This document shows positions 18,615 to 27,718 of a stretch of 64,000 nt of DNA, piece after piece. Below the pieces are notes generated by a model, which worked only from the letters and a program-made list of their open reading frames with translations, did not search any database and was not told the origin of the DNA. Position numbers and translations under genes: made by a program. Within the stretch, counting starts at the first letter, position 1; every line of letters begins with the position of its first letter. The stretch comes from Nitrosocosmicus sp013114705 (GTDB lineage Archaea > Thermoproteota > Nitrososphaeria > Nitrososphaerales > Nitrososphaeraceae): assembly GCF_047711275.1 (NCBI RefSeq), contig NZ_JBLNIG010000004.1, positions 1 to 64,000 of the forward strand, given 5' to 3'.

Positions 18615-19032
18615 AATTACATTGCAACAAAATGCTAAATTTCTTATAATGTGATTCGATCTGCTGTATATATTGTATATCTCTATACCGTAAAATAGAA
18701 TTTTTAGTGCTATTACCTTTCTGCTAATCTATTTCCGTAAATGACATTCTTGAATTTTGTCGCTAAATGTAATTGTAAACTCCTTTTTGCTTGACGAACT
18801 TAAGGTAGAGAATCTTGACAATGATTAAATATGAAGTTAGTTCTAGAAGAAGAGAATATCTGCTATATCAAATCGAAACATTAAAGAGAAGCAATGACTG
18901 GTTTGGATTCGAGAAAGATAACACTCTTAGTAAGAGTTGTTGCTTCTCTTCGTGGTTTTAGTTTTATTCTTGTTTATTTTTTCTAGCCGGTACTCGAACA
19001 TGATACTTGGATTAATGATTATTGAAGTTACG
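18615..19032. other. Intergenic stretch upstream of the insertion element
   Basis: No gene recognised. It contains the nested hairpin at 18883-18950. Confidence 0.45.
18883..18950. other. Nested inverted repeat next to the IS element
   Basis: AAGAGAAGCAA (18884-18894) pairs with TTGCTTCTCTT (18940-18950), 11 of 11. Inside it, ACTCTTA (18923-18929) pairs with TAAGAGT (18931-18937) over one base. T-rich DNA follows. It may be a terminator-like or structured RNA element. Confidence 0.5.
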
Positions 19033-19040
19033 TGACATTA
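19033..19040 (+). repeat. Target-site duplication, left copy
   Basis: TGACATTA directly abuts the left end of the IS element and is repeated exactly at 19706-19713. Confidence 0.8.
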
Positions 19041-19705
19041 GACTCTGTTCATTTAACGAAATCTTATAGCTTGAAGACGTCTTATTCCATATGTGTTTAC
19101 CAGAAATAAAACGCCTTCGGAATACGTCTATCGGGGCCTGTATTTGTATTTTTCAGGCCTATCGCTTAGGAGAACCTCTGAAAGACTATCTTGTTTTATA
19201 AAGGGAAACCATGTTACCATTTGGAACTGGATACAAAAATACTATCCTCTAAAGATATCCACAAAAAGTAAAAGATTTCTGAATTCATTTTGGATGAAAC
19301 CTTGATCAAGGTGGGATGGGAATTTATATGGTTATGGGTTGCAATAAATGCAAAAAGTAAGGAAATTCTCGCACTATCTATCTCTAAGGAAAGAAACATG
19401 TTTGTTGCTGAAAGATTCATTGCTGGTTTAGTCAAAGAACATGGAAGACATCCAGTTTCCACTGATGGAGGCACATAATACCCGATGGCTTGTAAGTTTC
19501 TAAAACTAAATCACCACCTTCATTCTAATATTGAAAAAAGCCTGATTGAAAGAACTATACAGTATATAAAGGATAGAACCGAATGCTTTGACGATTATTT
19601 TTCCTGTCGAGTAAAGAATTGCAAACTAAAATATGTGAGGAACTGGTTAAATCTTTTTATCAACTATCATAACAAGGAGTTAAAATCCGTTAACTGAACA
19701 CAGCC
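19041..19705 (+). mobile_element. IS6-like insertion sequence, inactive
   Basis: A 665-bp element. The left end reads GACTCTGTTCATTTAACG. The reverse complement of the right end reads GGCTGTGTTCAGTTAACG, so the two form imperfect terminal inverted repeats. Exact 8-bp TGACATTA copies flank the element, the duplication length expected for IS6-family transposition. The single transposase gene is broken by a frameshift and a stop. The intact duplication shows insertion by transposition rather than rearrangement, probably in the recent past. It is shorter than typical IS6 elements (about 0.8 kb). Confidence 0.85.
19093..19697 (+). pseudogene. IS6-like DDE transposase, frameshifted and with a stop
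   Basis: The first part (GTG at 19093) has YRGLYLYFSGLSLRRTSERL and HVTIWNWIQKYYP, the N-terminal helix-turn-helix region. The frame shifts near 19275. The core then continues with EFILDETLIKVG (first Asp), WLWVAINAKSKEILAL and VSTDGGT (second Asp). A TAA at 19476-19478 interrupts it where a Trp is usual. After this come HHLHSNIEKSLIERTIQYIK (catalytic Glu), NWLNLFINYHN and the TGA-terminated end. The DDE triad can be followed but the gene cannot make a whole enzyme. Confidence 0.85.
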
Positions 19706-19713
19706 TGACATTA
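19706..19713 (+). repeat. Target-site duplication, right copy
   Basis: TGACATTA, identical to 19033-19040, directly after the right inverted repeat. Confidence 0.8.
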
Positions 19714-19890
19714 TATTATATCTATTTAAAAGTGATTCTTATCTCAAATTTTGTCCGAGAAAAAATTTAGATAATGGAAATAAAATATTACAAATGTTAG
19801 AAAAACTCTCCATTATTTTATCTTTAATTGCAAGTAATTACTAATCAATACTTAATTTGAAATGTTTAGTTATTACGTGATATTATAGTC

Positions 19891-20199
19891 TTGAATATCA
19901 TTGAAAATGAGATACCGTATTTGGTAGAAGCAAAAACTTGTGGTTGCAATGAACGAGGAAAAAGTGTTTCTTATCATTTCATTGAGTCCACTCATAGCCT
20001 ATGCATGAATAAAGTTGAACTAATATCTGCCCAAATTCAAGCTTGCGAAGGACTCTTAAAATATGCCAAAGAAATTGACGAGACCATTTTGTTAAAAGAT
20101 GAAATTACTCGATTGAGATTGGTACTAGATATGGTACAGTATTTGAAATCAATGTGTAAAGAAAATTTATTTGGATCAATTAGGTTTACTCCTATTTAA
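19891..20199 (+). CDS. Small helical hypothetical protein
   Basis: 102 residues from a TTG start. An N-terminal segment contains CGCNERGKS, followed by long helices (KVELISAQIQACEGLLKYA and KDEITRLRLVLDMVQYLKSM). A TATA-like GATATTATAG lies just upstream, so a leaderless TTG start is possible. The family is unknown. The amphipathic helices could pair as a coiled coil or four-helix bundle. Confidence 0.5.
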   Translation: MNIIENEIPYLVEAKTCGCNERGKSVSYHFIESTHSLCMNKVELISAQIQACEGLLKYAKEIDETILLKDEITRLRLVLDMVQYLKSMCKENLFGSIRFTPI

Positions 20200-20957
20200 G
20201 CCCCAATTCATTGAATAGGAATAGATCTAGTAAACAACAGCTGATCCCTAGATATTATGACGGTTAGTTTGCAAGAGAATAGTCGATCGTGTTTTTTGGA
20301 TAGTGTTTGCATACAAAATCACTAAATATTTGATTTCTTCCAATATAGTAAACTGAATATCCCGTTGGGAAGAATCGATAAAGATGGCTTTCCAAATGTT
20401 CCTTTAATATGGCCGGTTTCAACAAAATTCAAACAAGCTTACATGATCATATCAAGACTCGAAAGATTTTTAAAAAATGATAAAGTCGGCAGGTTTATTT
20501 TTTTTAGATAGTTATAGTATTCTAAATACGGCTGTTATGGGTAATGAGGAGGTAAGCACCATAGATATTATTGATTAAAACGTTATCATTGTCGAGGCCA
20601 TTGAGACGAGATATTTGTGTGATCTCGGCAATCTAACATCCTGCACTATTCTGAAGTTTGTCAAGACTGAAGACTTGCATATTGAAAATTGTACTTGATT
20701 ACTATTTTACTTGGGAAGACTGTAAAATAGATGGTTACCTTATCTCAGGATACAATAATCGTAACCATTTGAAATGGAACATTTAGGGATAGGAATTGAT
20801 CATGAGACTAGAAGTATCATGATATTTGCATCGACTTTCAAGAACCTGGATAGTAAGAACAAGTATGATAGAATATTTAACCAGATTTTGAACTATTTGG
20901 AGGTGTTCTGATAAAAAGATCGATTTTTATTTATATCATTGAAATCCTTATCAGTAA
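20200..20957 (+). pseudogene. Multiply broken gene of unknown family
   Basis: Protein-like segments follow one another in changing frames between about 20325 and 20911: QYSKLNIPLGRIDKDGFPNV then PLIWPVSTKFKQAYMIISRL, ILNTAVMGNEEVSTIDIID, a stop, then VIIVEAIETRYLCDLGN. Next come KIVLDYYFTWEDCKIDGYLI and, from the ATG at 20774, MEHLGIGIDHETRSIMIFAS to a TGA at 20909. The sequence looks like one gene eroded by indels. I cannot name the family. The flanks hold nothing else. Confidence 0.5.
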
Positions 20958-21248
20958 ATGATGTCTGACATACGGTGCAGGATTATTTCAGAACCTCATG
21001 ATCATAAAGCAGTTTTTAGACAAACGTCTGTAAAATCTCCTTATTTTGATGGGGATGATTATGAAGATGTACCGTCGTCTAAAATTTCATATCTTTGTGG
21101 AGATTGTGGTTTTATTCTTGCAAAAAATATTCATTCGGATCAAATATCCCAGCTTTTGAAAAGCGATCAAAAGGGATTGAGCATTGTTTTGCAATGTCCT
21201 CAATGTGAAAAATTTAACGAGTTAAGCACTAATCAATCCAAGAGTTAA
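20958..21248 (+). CDS. Zinc-ribbon hypothetical protein
   Basis: 96 residues. A polar N-terminus precedes a two-knuckle zinc ribbon: YLCGDCGFILAKN at about 46-58 and LQCPQCEKFNELS at about 78-90. The CxxC pairs are separated by about 30 residues, normal for ribbons. The role is unknown. Archaeal proteins of this plan often bind nucleic acids or act as adaptors. Confidence 0.7.
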   Translation: MMSDIRCRIISEPHDHKAVFRQTSVKSPYFDGDDYEDVPSSKISYLCGDCGFILAKNIHSDQISQLLKSDQKGLSIVLQCPQCEKFNELSTNQSKS

Positions 21249-21383
21249 CCTGAATATTGTTTGTAACAGAGTGTTATTGAAAGATTTGTGTATTTGTCCT
21301 CAGGGAGTAAATGGGACATATAAATAATAATACCTATTTTTTGGTATAATACTATAGATATCTTTAATACCCTTATTATTGAA

Positions 21384-21722
21384 GTGAAGTTGGAAAGGAA
21401 AGATAAGGTAAGATTGTCTGGAAAATCCCAACTAATTGAAAAAGATCATCAGTTATCGACTCTTGATTTAGGTACTATGGAATTTATGAAATGGTTAATG
21501 GCAGAAAATAGCTCGTCTCGGGATTGCTTAATAATTGTAAAGGATTTCTTTGAAAATAAATACGTGATTTTATACGATAAATGTATTAGTCAATCTGTAA
21601 TTGTAGGTTATAGAGAGAGCATGCCTTGGTGTATGACCTGCGACACCGATGACTGTGGGCATGTTGGATTTGCAATATGTTTAAAACAGCATTGTGACAG
21701 AAACGACCAACTTATCTATTAG
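21384..21722 (+). CDS. Cys-rich hypothetical protein
   Basis: 112 residues from a GTG. The N-terminus is basic, the middle reads GTMEFMKWLMAEN and CLIIVKDFFENKYVILYDKC, and the C-terminus is Cys-rich: MPWCMTCDTDDCGHVGFAIC followed by LKQHCDRND. The WCMTCDTDDCGHVGFAI motif suggests a metal site. It lies close after another zinc-ribbon protein on the same strand, but 135 bases separate them. No family is recognised. Confidence 0.65.
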   Translation: MKLERKDKVRLSGKSQLIEKDHQLSTLDLGTMEFMKWLMAENSSSRDCLIIVKDFFENKYVILYDKCISQSVIVGYRESMPWCMTCDTDDCGHVGFAICLKQHCDRNDQLIY

Positions 21723-21804
21723 AGCTGTCTATTTAGTATTCTAATTACAATTCTAATAAAAACAGGTTTTGTCATTCCCTTTGTTTTAGTAGCCTAGTTC
21801 GGGT

Positions 21805-23010
21805 CTAGGAGCTGTTATCAATATTCTTTTGATCTTTTCTTAGTCTTTCTGTGAATTTCCATCCATATTTTATGACATAGGGTGAAATAAACGTAGTAAT
21901 TATTGTCATCGTACCTATCATAGGCAATATAAAAGCGCTGGCTGCACCTACATCTATACCTCCCTTTGCTACTACAAGAGCTATTTCACCACCGGAAGAT
22001 GATAACCCTACTGCTGTGCGGGCCGAAGTCATATTGCTTATCTTCTGAAGCCTGGACGATAAATAAACTGTCAAGAATTTTGCACCTATTGAAACTCCAA
22101 TTAATATCAAAGCAGGTACAATGAACATAGGAATGAGCTTAAAGTCCATCAACGCTCCAACGGATACGAAGAACAATGCTGCAAAAATATCTTTAACTGG
22201 TGTGGCCAAAACGCTTGTTACCGCATGCGATCTTGATTCTGCAATCAAAACTCCTGCAAAAAAGGCGCCAGCTGCCACTGAGATGCCTAGCTGAAAAGAT
22301 ATGAAAGCAAATCCAAAGGCAACACCTACTGCAGCAACAATCAAAACATCATGCTGATTTGTTCTTGCAACAACATCTATTAGCTTTGGCACAATTTTTG
22401 AACCTACTATTAACACACCAGCTATGAATCCTATGGTAATTACAATTGAAATTACTATTTCGTTGATTGAAATGTCACCACTTACTCCAGAGGATTGGAA
22501 TATTGCCAATAGCGATATTATTAAAATGTCTTCTATGATAGCCGTTCCAAGGATCAATGTTGCAGATTCCTCTTTCATCATGTTTAGTTCTCCTAAAACT
22601 CTCATGACAATAACGGTGCTTGTTACTGATATTGCGAGGGCTATGAATAAACTATCGTAAAATCCAAGTCCTAGTGTCTGTGCCGTAAAGAATCCTATGG
22701 CCAGAGTTCCAAACGCCTCACTTGAGGCAATTATCATTGCTTTTCTTCCTATTTTTCTCAATTTCTGAATTGGAAATTCCATTCCAACAGTAAACAACAA
22801 TAGAATCACTCCCATCTCTGCAAACAAATTAAGAACGTCCGAATTATGGATGAGACTGAAAGGGGGGGTATGCGGTCCAATTATTATCCCTGCAACAATA
22901 AACCCGATCACTATTGGTTGTTTCAATCTATAAAATATCAGGGTCATAATAGAGGCGATTATCATTATAACTGCAAAATCTTGCAAAATCTGCTCAATTG
23001 GTACTTCCAC
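21805..23010 (-). CDS. Kef-type K+/H+ or Na+/H+ antiporter (CPA2 family)
   Basis: 401 residues with 11 to 13 membrane helices and no cytoplasmic TrkA/RCK domain. Family marks: RLKQPIVIGFIVAGIIIGPH near residue 30, LLFTVGMEFPIQKLR, and the ALAISVTSTVIVMRVL / GTAIIEDILIISLLA segment that carries the cation-binding Asp of helix 5/6. Helices such as AAGAFFAGVLIAESRS also fit CPA2. It should exchange monovalent cations for protons across the cell membrane for pH or salt balance. Cation choice cannot be read from the sequence. It is a single gene, divergent from an AT-rich upstream region. Confidence 0.93.
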   Translation of the reverse strand: MEVPIEQILQDFAVIMIIASIMTLIFYRLKQPIVIGFIVAGIIIGPHTPPFSLIHNSDVLNLFAEMGVILLLFTVGMEFPIQKLRKIGRKAMIIASSEAFGTLAIGFFTAQTLGLGFYDSLFIALAISVTSTVIVMRVLGELNMMKEESATLILGTAIIEDILIISLLAIFQSSGVSGDISINEIVISIVITIGFIAGVLIVGSKIVPKLIDVVARTNQHDVLIVAAVGVAFGFAFISFQLGISVAAGAFFAGVLIAESRSHAVTSVLATPVKDIFAALFFVSVGALMDFKLIPMFIVPALILIGVSIGAKFLTVYLSSRLQKISNMTSARTAVGLSSSGGEIALVVAKGGIDVGAASAFILPMIGTMTIITTFISPYVIKYGWKFTERLRKDQKNIDNSS

Positions 23011-23959
23011 AAGAAAAATAGGTTTGCACGTTATTTATATTCTGGCCTCATTTCCACTATTCAATAATATAGACATAAAATGTAACACTTATCGAAATAT
23101 TGTTTCGTATATACTTTACCATAATAAAGTTCATTTGAACTTATTATTTCTTTAGCAGCTAAGACGCTCATTTATTTCATTGAACTTTTATAACCTATGT
23201 CATACTTTTGACTAATTACAATGACTTTTAATTACTCATTGTGATGCAATTATGCATTGCATAAAAATCTAAAGCGGTTGGAATAACCAGAAATAGATTT
23301 CAATCTGTCCGTATATTGACTTTGAAAGAAAAGAAGCGGCACAGAATCATCGCTCTATTCATGCATCGGTAATAGTAATGTACTTGAATCCACCATAAAT
23401 TGAAGTTATTGGCCCTTTCAGCATAATTTGAGATCCAATTATTATTATTATTATTACTATTATAGTACTACTGCATATCTACCCTACTAATTTTCTGATA
23501 AAACCTCTGCATGTTCTGAGAACGCTGAGATGGCGACAGACCAAAATATCAAAATTGTACTACATCAAATGATTTTTTTTATCATGCATAACATTAATTC
23601 CTCTAATTAATTGCTAGAAACTATCCATGATAAATACAAAATCCTTTCATTTATCAATTTCGGATCTTCTACATATCTAATCTTTTCAGAGGACTGTATC
23701 TGATTAAGGATTGATCACTATTTCTTAGGGTGTATTATGGTAACGAGTTCTACCAAAAAGGCCCTTGCCTCCAATCAATACCTATAGCAAATTCTCTTAA
23801 ACTTTCGCAATAATTCATCCGATCACTATTCTTTCCAATTACTTGCCTATCAATTAGTAAACATGATCTTAGACTCTCGCTAATATGGAAAATTCATATT
23901 GCATACTAACTTATTCTAACTGTTGGTTCGCCACATATTCCTCAATCAACTGTTTACAG
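23011..23959. other. Intergenic stretch with ATT repeats
   Basis: A short (ATT)n microsatellite lies near 23440-23460. On the minus strand just next to it is a short coding-like tail (GSQIMLKGPITSIYGGFKYI, ending in TGA). Otherwise nothing is recognised in about 950 bases. Confidence 0.4.
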
Positions 23960-24178
23960 TTATGATATAGAAGTTGATTGCAGCTTATTTTCAAGCTTTC
24001 CCTCTAACAAATACAATCCTTTGTCGATAAAGTCTTTGGTGATCATAGTTGGTGACTCTATTCTCAGTTCTTTTGGAAGTAAATTGTTGATTCGAATAAA
24101 TAGTTTAATTTTAGCATCCGTATTTTCCTCATAGATGCATTTTTTGATCATCATTTTTATCTTTCTAACATTAATCAT
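23960..24178 (-). CDS. Small basic hypothetical protein
   Basis: 72 residues, Lys/Ile-rich, with KCIYEENTDAKIKLFIRINN, LLPKELRIESPTMITKDFID and GLYLLEGKLENKL. AT-rich DNA with TATA-like strings lies before the ATG. It looks like a small cytoplasmic helical protein of no known family. Confidence 0.5.
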   Translation of the reverse strand: MINVRKIKMMIKKCIYEENTDAKIKLFIRINNLLPKELRIESPTMITKDFIDKGLYLLEGKLENKLQSTSIS

Positions 24179-24293
24179 GATATATTAATATCATCAATGT
24201 TTATATTCATATCCATTGCCATTATATCGTTAAAAAAATTCAATATGTTTTGATATTAATTATTTAAATTGTTTTCCATTATTATGATATTTA

Positions 24294-24587
24294 TTGAAGC
24301 CAAATGAATGCTCGTCTTTAGAGGAAATCAGACAAAACATTGACCTGATAGATCGGGAAATTGTTTCTCTTTTGATAAAAAGGGGAAGATATGTTATGCA
24401 GGCGGCAAAATTCAAAAATAATATCACAAAAATCGAAGATCAAGTGCGAATTAACAATATTATCACAAAAGTTACGGCTTATTCCAAGGAAATGAATTTT
24501 GATTCGAGTGTTATAGAACAAATCTATAGGTTCCTGATTAAGGTCTATATCCAATTAGAAAAGGAAACTTTCATAAATTCCAAATAG
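24294..24587 (+). CDS. aroQ: Chorismate mutase, AroQ type
   Basis: 97 residues from a TTG. A monofunctional all-helical AroQ domain: IRQNIDLIDREIVSLLIKRG at the N-terminus (with the Arg that binds substrate), VMQAAKFKNNITKIEDQVRI, and the third helix VIEQIYRFLIKVYIQLE. It converts chorismate to prephenate, the first step to Phe and Tyr. It precedes the aminotransferase gene by about 270 bases on the same strand, which fits a shared role in aromatic amino-acid synthesis but does not prove it. Confidence 0.88.
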   Translation: MKPNECSSLEEIRQNIDLIDREIVSLLIKRGRYVMQAAKFKNNITKIEDQVRINNIITKVTAYSKEMNFDSSVIEQIYRFLIKVYIQLEKETFINSK

Positions 24588-24853
24588 GTGTTCTAGCTTT
24601 TTGCACAAATCAATTCTAAATCCATGATGGATCTTATTCTATCCAAAGCTGATCATCTTGACAGTCTGCCAACTCGATGTCTGGTCTCGTCCGTATTATT
24701 CGATAATCTATAATAACAATTTGATTCATCATGCCTGTTAATACCTTCCTATCATTGGAGGATTCTAACTTGATTTGAATGAGTGCCGTTTTCTACTATT
24801 GACAAAATACAAATATTAAGTCACTTTAAGATATTATTGGAACTAGATGGTCA

Positions 24854-26038
24854 ATGAGAGTATCCGATAGGATTAGTCGCGTCGAATATGCAATCAGAGA
24901 CGTGATGCTTCATGCAAGGGAATATCAAAAGACGGGGCGAGAAATAATGTACCTAAATATAGGCGACCCTGTAGCGTTTGATTTCAAAACCCCTGATCAT
25001 ATCAAAAGGGCTTTGTCTGATGCACTAGTTAACAATAATGATTATTATACTGATTCTGAAGGTTGGATGGAACTAAGAAAATCCATTGTAGGCAAAGAAA
25101 AAGGGAAGAAAGGGCTGGAGCTAACTCCAGATGATGTGCTAGTAACAAATGGAGTATCTGAGGGGTTAGATATGGTTATGGGTTCTATTGTAGAAGACGG
25201 CGATCAAGTTCTATTGCCTGGTCCTTACTATCCTCCATATTCCTCTTATGCAAAATTTTATGGTGGTAGTATCGCTGAATTCGGAATCCATGCTGATGGT
25301 ACTCCGAATTTGGATGATATAAGAAAAAAAATTACTCCCAAGTCCAAGGCCATATGCATCATAAACCCTAATAATCCGACAGGCGAGGTTTTTGACTCCA
25401 AAAGTTTAAGATCGATAGTTGATATTGCTGCTGAAAACGATTTGTATATCATTTGCGACGAGATATATGACGAAATTGTTTTTGACGAAAAATTTGATGG
25501 GATAGGAGCTGTAGCAAAAGACACACCAGTTGTACTTCTTAATGGCTTCTCAAAGACTTATCTAATGACGGGATTAAGATGTGGATATGTTTGCATGAAT
25601 AGTAATTCAAGGCAGCTAGATCCATTAAGACAGAATATTTTTAAGCTTGCACGAGTCAGGATTGCCTCCAACTTCCCCGTTCAAATAGCTGCTAATGCTG
25701 CATTGCATGGACCTCAAGATCACTTACCGAAGATGGTGCAAAAGTTGAAGAATAGGAGAGATTTGGTCTATAGCCGCCTAAATGAAATTGAAGGATTGGA
25801 ATGCACAAAACCCAAGGGTGCATTTTACATGTTTCCAAGAATAGATCTCAAAAATAAGTGGAACAATGATTTGGAATTTGTAATCGAACTGTTGAATTCA
25901 ACCGGGGTATTAACAGTTCACGGATCAGGGTTTGGTAGCATGGGAACAGGACATTTCAGAATAGTTTACCTTCCACAAGAAGCGATCTTAAATAAATCAA
26001 TGGATAAGATCGAAAAATTTATCAAGGACAAACATTAA
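24854..26038 (+). CDS. Class I PLP aminotransferase (aspartate/alanine/aromatic type)
   Basis: 394 residues, fold type I aminotransferase (COG0436). Motifs: MYLNIGDPVAFDFKTPDHI near the N-terminus, NPNNPTGEVFD, IICDEIYDEIVFD (the Asp that contacts PLP nitrogen), LLNGFSKTYLMTGLRCGY with the PLP-binding Lys in SKTY, and an Arg in GSMGTGHFRIVYLP for the carboxylate. It transfers an amino group between an amino acid and 2-oxoglutarate. The substrate may be Asp, Ala or an aromatic amino acid. A chorismate mutase gene upstream favours, without proving, an aromatic role. Confidence 0.93.
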   Translation: MRVSDRISRVEYAIRDVMLHAREYQKTGREIMYLNIGDPVAFDFKTPDHIKRALSDALVNNNDYYTDSEGWMELRKSIVGKEKGKKGLELTPDDVLVTNGVSEGLDMVMGSIVEDGDQVLLPGPYYPPYSSYAKFYGGSIAEFGIHADGTPNLDDIRKKITPKSKAICIINPNNPTGEVFDSKSLRSIVDIAAENDLYIICDEIYDEIVFDEKFDGIGAVAKDTPVVLLNGFSKTYLMTGLRCGYVCMNSNSRQLDPLRQNIFKLARVRIASNFPVQIAANAALHGPQDHLPKMVQKLKNRRDLVYSRLNEIEGLECTKPKGAFYMFPRIDLKNKWNNDLEFVIELLNSTGVLTVHGSGFGSMGTGHFRIVYLPQEAILNKSMDKIEKFIKDKH

Positions 26039-26079
26039 TTGACACTCAGATTACTACTACTGCCGCTGCCCCCGCTCGA

Positions 26080-26358
26080 CTATCTAGGGAAAGTATCCTG
26101 CCTTTTTCTCTTTCCAAAATAAATCAATATCAGGCCAATTCCATACATCACTACCGCAAACTTTTCGTTTGTTATCTCTGGATTTAAAAAATTATCTATA
26201 AAAAAATCTGCCCCAAATTCAGTCGAAATCAAAATAAGGTTTCTAATTAATATAATAGTTGCCATCACTATGAATAATATTCCAAGTGGGAACATCCACT
26301 CCTTACGTCTATCTCTCTCCTTATCTCTAATCCTTTTATCTATCTTGTCAAAATCCAT
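26080..26358 (-). CDS. Small two-helix membrane protein
   Basis: 92 residues: a charged N-terminus (DFDKIDKRIRDKERDRRKEW), a helix at about 22-43 (MFPLGILFIVMATIILI), a short loop, a second helix at about 66-84 (VVMYGIGLILIYFG), and a basic end. No family is known. It follows the F420 reductase-like gene on the same strand with 14 bases between, so they may be co-transcribed. Confidence 0.7.
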   Translation of the reverse strand: MDFDKIDKRIRDKERDRRKEWMFPLGILFIVMATIILIRNLILISTEFGADFFIDNFLNPEITNEKFAVVMYGIGLILIYFGKRKRQDTFPR

Positions 26359-26372
26359 TTTAAGAGTGATCT

Positions 26373-27050
26373 TTACACTAGTTTGATACCAGGATGTTTT
26401 AATTTGTTTTGTTTGGATGCATTGAGAATCATAGGTGTCATGACTTCGGCTTGATATGATAATGACAAAGGACCCAAGTATACCGATCTAAGTCCGTCTA
26501 TTTCTGAAATCAAACTATTAAGAGTTTGTAGTGACTCCTTGTTGTCAGTACAAATAAACGTATCTGCATTCAATGAGGATTCAATGTTTTTTAGTTTTAC
26601 TTCAGAAATTGTATGAAATGCCGATACAACTTTATTGCTATTGGGAAGATTTTCGCCAACTAAGGCGCCAGCGGATTTATTTTCTTCGACAAAAGGAATA
26701 TAGTAAAATCCGTCTTGATTTTTACCCATAGGGACTATAGGGGAAACGACGATGCAATCTGAATTAATGACAGTCTCAATGTCCTTACAAGTGCTTTGGA
26801 TATTCTCATAAGGAATAGAAAGGATTAATATTTCACTTTTCTTTGCGACCGATAGGTTATCATCGCCTGAAATACTACCAGTTATTTTTTCTGACAAAGG
26901 TGTATTTTTGATTGCATTCATATGATTTTCTGCCACACTCTGGGCTCTCTGCTTATCTCTAGAACCCAAAATGATGTCATGATTAATACACCATCTGAGG
27001 GCAAAACCCTCGCCCATGCCGCCTGTTCCTCCAATGATTCCGATTTTCAT
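26373..27050 (-). CDS. npdG: NADPH:F420 oxidoreductase family protein
   Basis: 225 residues from the ATG at 27050 (MKIGIIGGTGGMGEGFALRW). An earlier ATG at 27140 would add 30 residues that are not part of the fold. The Rossmann N-terminus has GGTGGMG and the NADP-specific GSRDKQRAQ. This is followed by AKKSEILILSIPYENI, PIVPMGKNQDGFYYIP and a C-terminal segment with YLGPLSLSYQAEVMTPMIL. The enzyme moves hydride between NADPH and coenzyme F420 in the cytoplasm. The C-terminal half matches the family less clearly, so an F420-related or other NAD(P)-dependent role cannot be excluded. Confidence 0.85.
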   Translation of the reverse strand: MKIGIIGGTGGMGEGFALRWCINHDIILGSRDKQRAQSVAENHMNAIKNTPLSEKITGSISGDDNLSVAKKSEILILSIPYENIQSTCKDIETVINSDCIVVSPIVPMGKNQDGFYYIPFVEENKSAGALVGENLPNSNKVVSAFHTISEVKLKNIESSLNADTFICTDNKESLQTLNSLISEIDGLRSVYLGPLSLSYQAEVMTPMILNASKQNKLKHPGIKLV

Positions 27051-27718
27051 TCTAATGTGTTTACTATTCTGCCCTAATATATTAAAGCACGGGTAACTCA
27101 ACATGATGATTGACAATTGAATAAAAAGCTTAACGATCATAAAAACAACAACAACAACAACAAATGAGTTATCAAGTACAGCATGTCTTATTATTTTTAA
27201 CCTTCTTTTATCTCTGAAACCAAGAGCAAAGAATATTCACTAAAATAAATGGAGCAGGATGAGCTAGCTCAAACCCTGATAAACTTGAAGAGTCGATATC
27301 CTTCTAAATAACATTCTTTGATTTAGGTGCGATATGGATATGCTATTGTCAAAGATATTTATCCTCCCCGGTGCATAGGTGATCTTGTTCTGACCCAAAA
27401 CATTTTGATTTGAAACAGTAACACAAATTTTGAGGTTTTGTGTATTTTCCTATTGACTGAATACTTTGCAAGCAAAGTGCTTAAGATATGAAAAATTCCG
27501 TACAATCATATTTTATCCTCAATATGGGTCTGTACATTCATATCGAAATCGAGCGAGAATATGAAAAGAAAGTGTAACTGACCTACTTTAAAAGACACAT
27601 TTTTTAGTCCTTTTTCATAAAATTTGATCATGCATTAGGGTTGGCCTTGACATACCAAATTAAAGTAATGCATGAATAGTTTAATATTGAAATAATTTTA
27701 TCATACTCTTACTATAGC
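27051..27718. other. Intergenic stretch with two hairpins and a CAA run
   Basis: A (CAA)n run lies at 27141-27163. ACACAAA (27421-27427) pairs with TTTGTGT (27437-27443). ACTTTGC (27463-27469) pairs with GCAAAGT (27472-27478) around AA. Both hairpins lie about 250-300 bases before the phosphatase gene. No coding sequence is recognised. Confidence 0.45.

Noticed and set aside
27141..27163. (CAA)n repeat as a possible CRISPR or regulatory array
   Set aside because: A simple trinucleotide run with no spacers and no partner genes.
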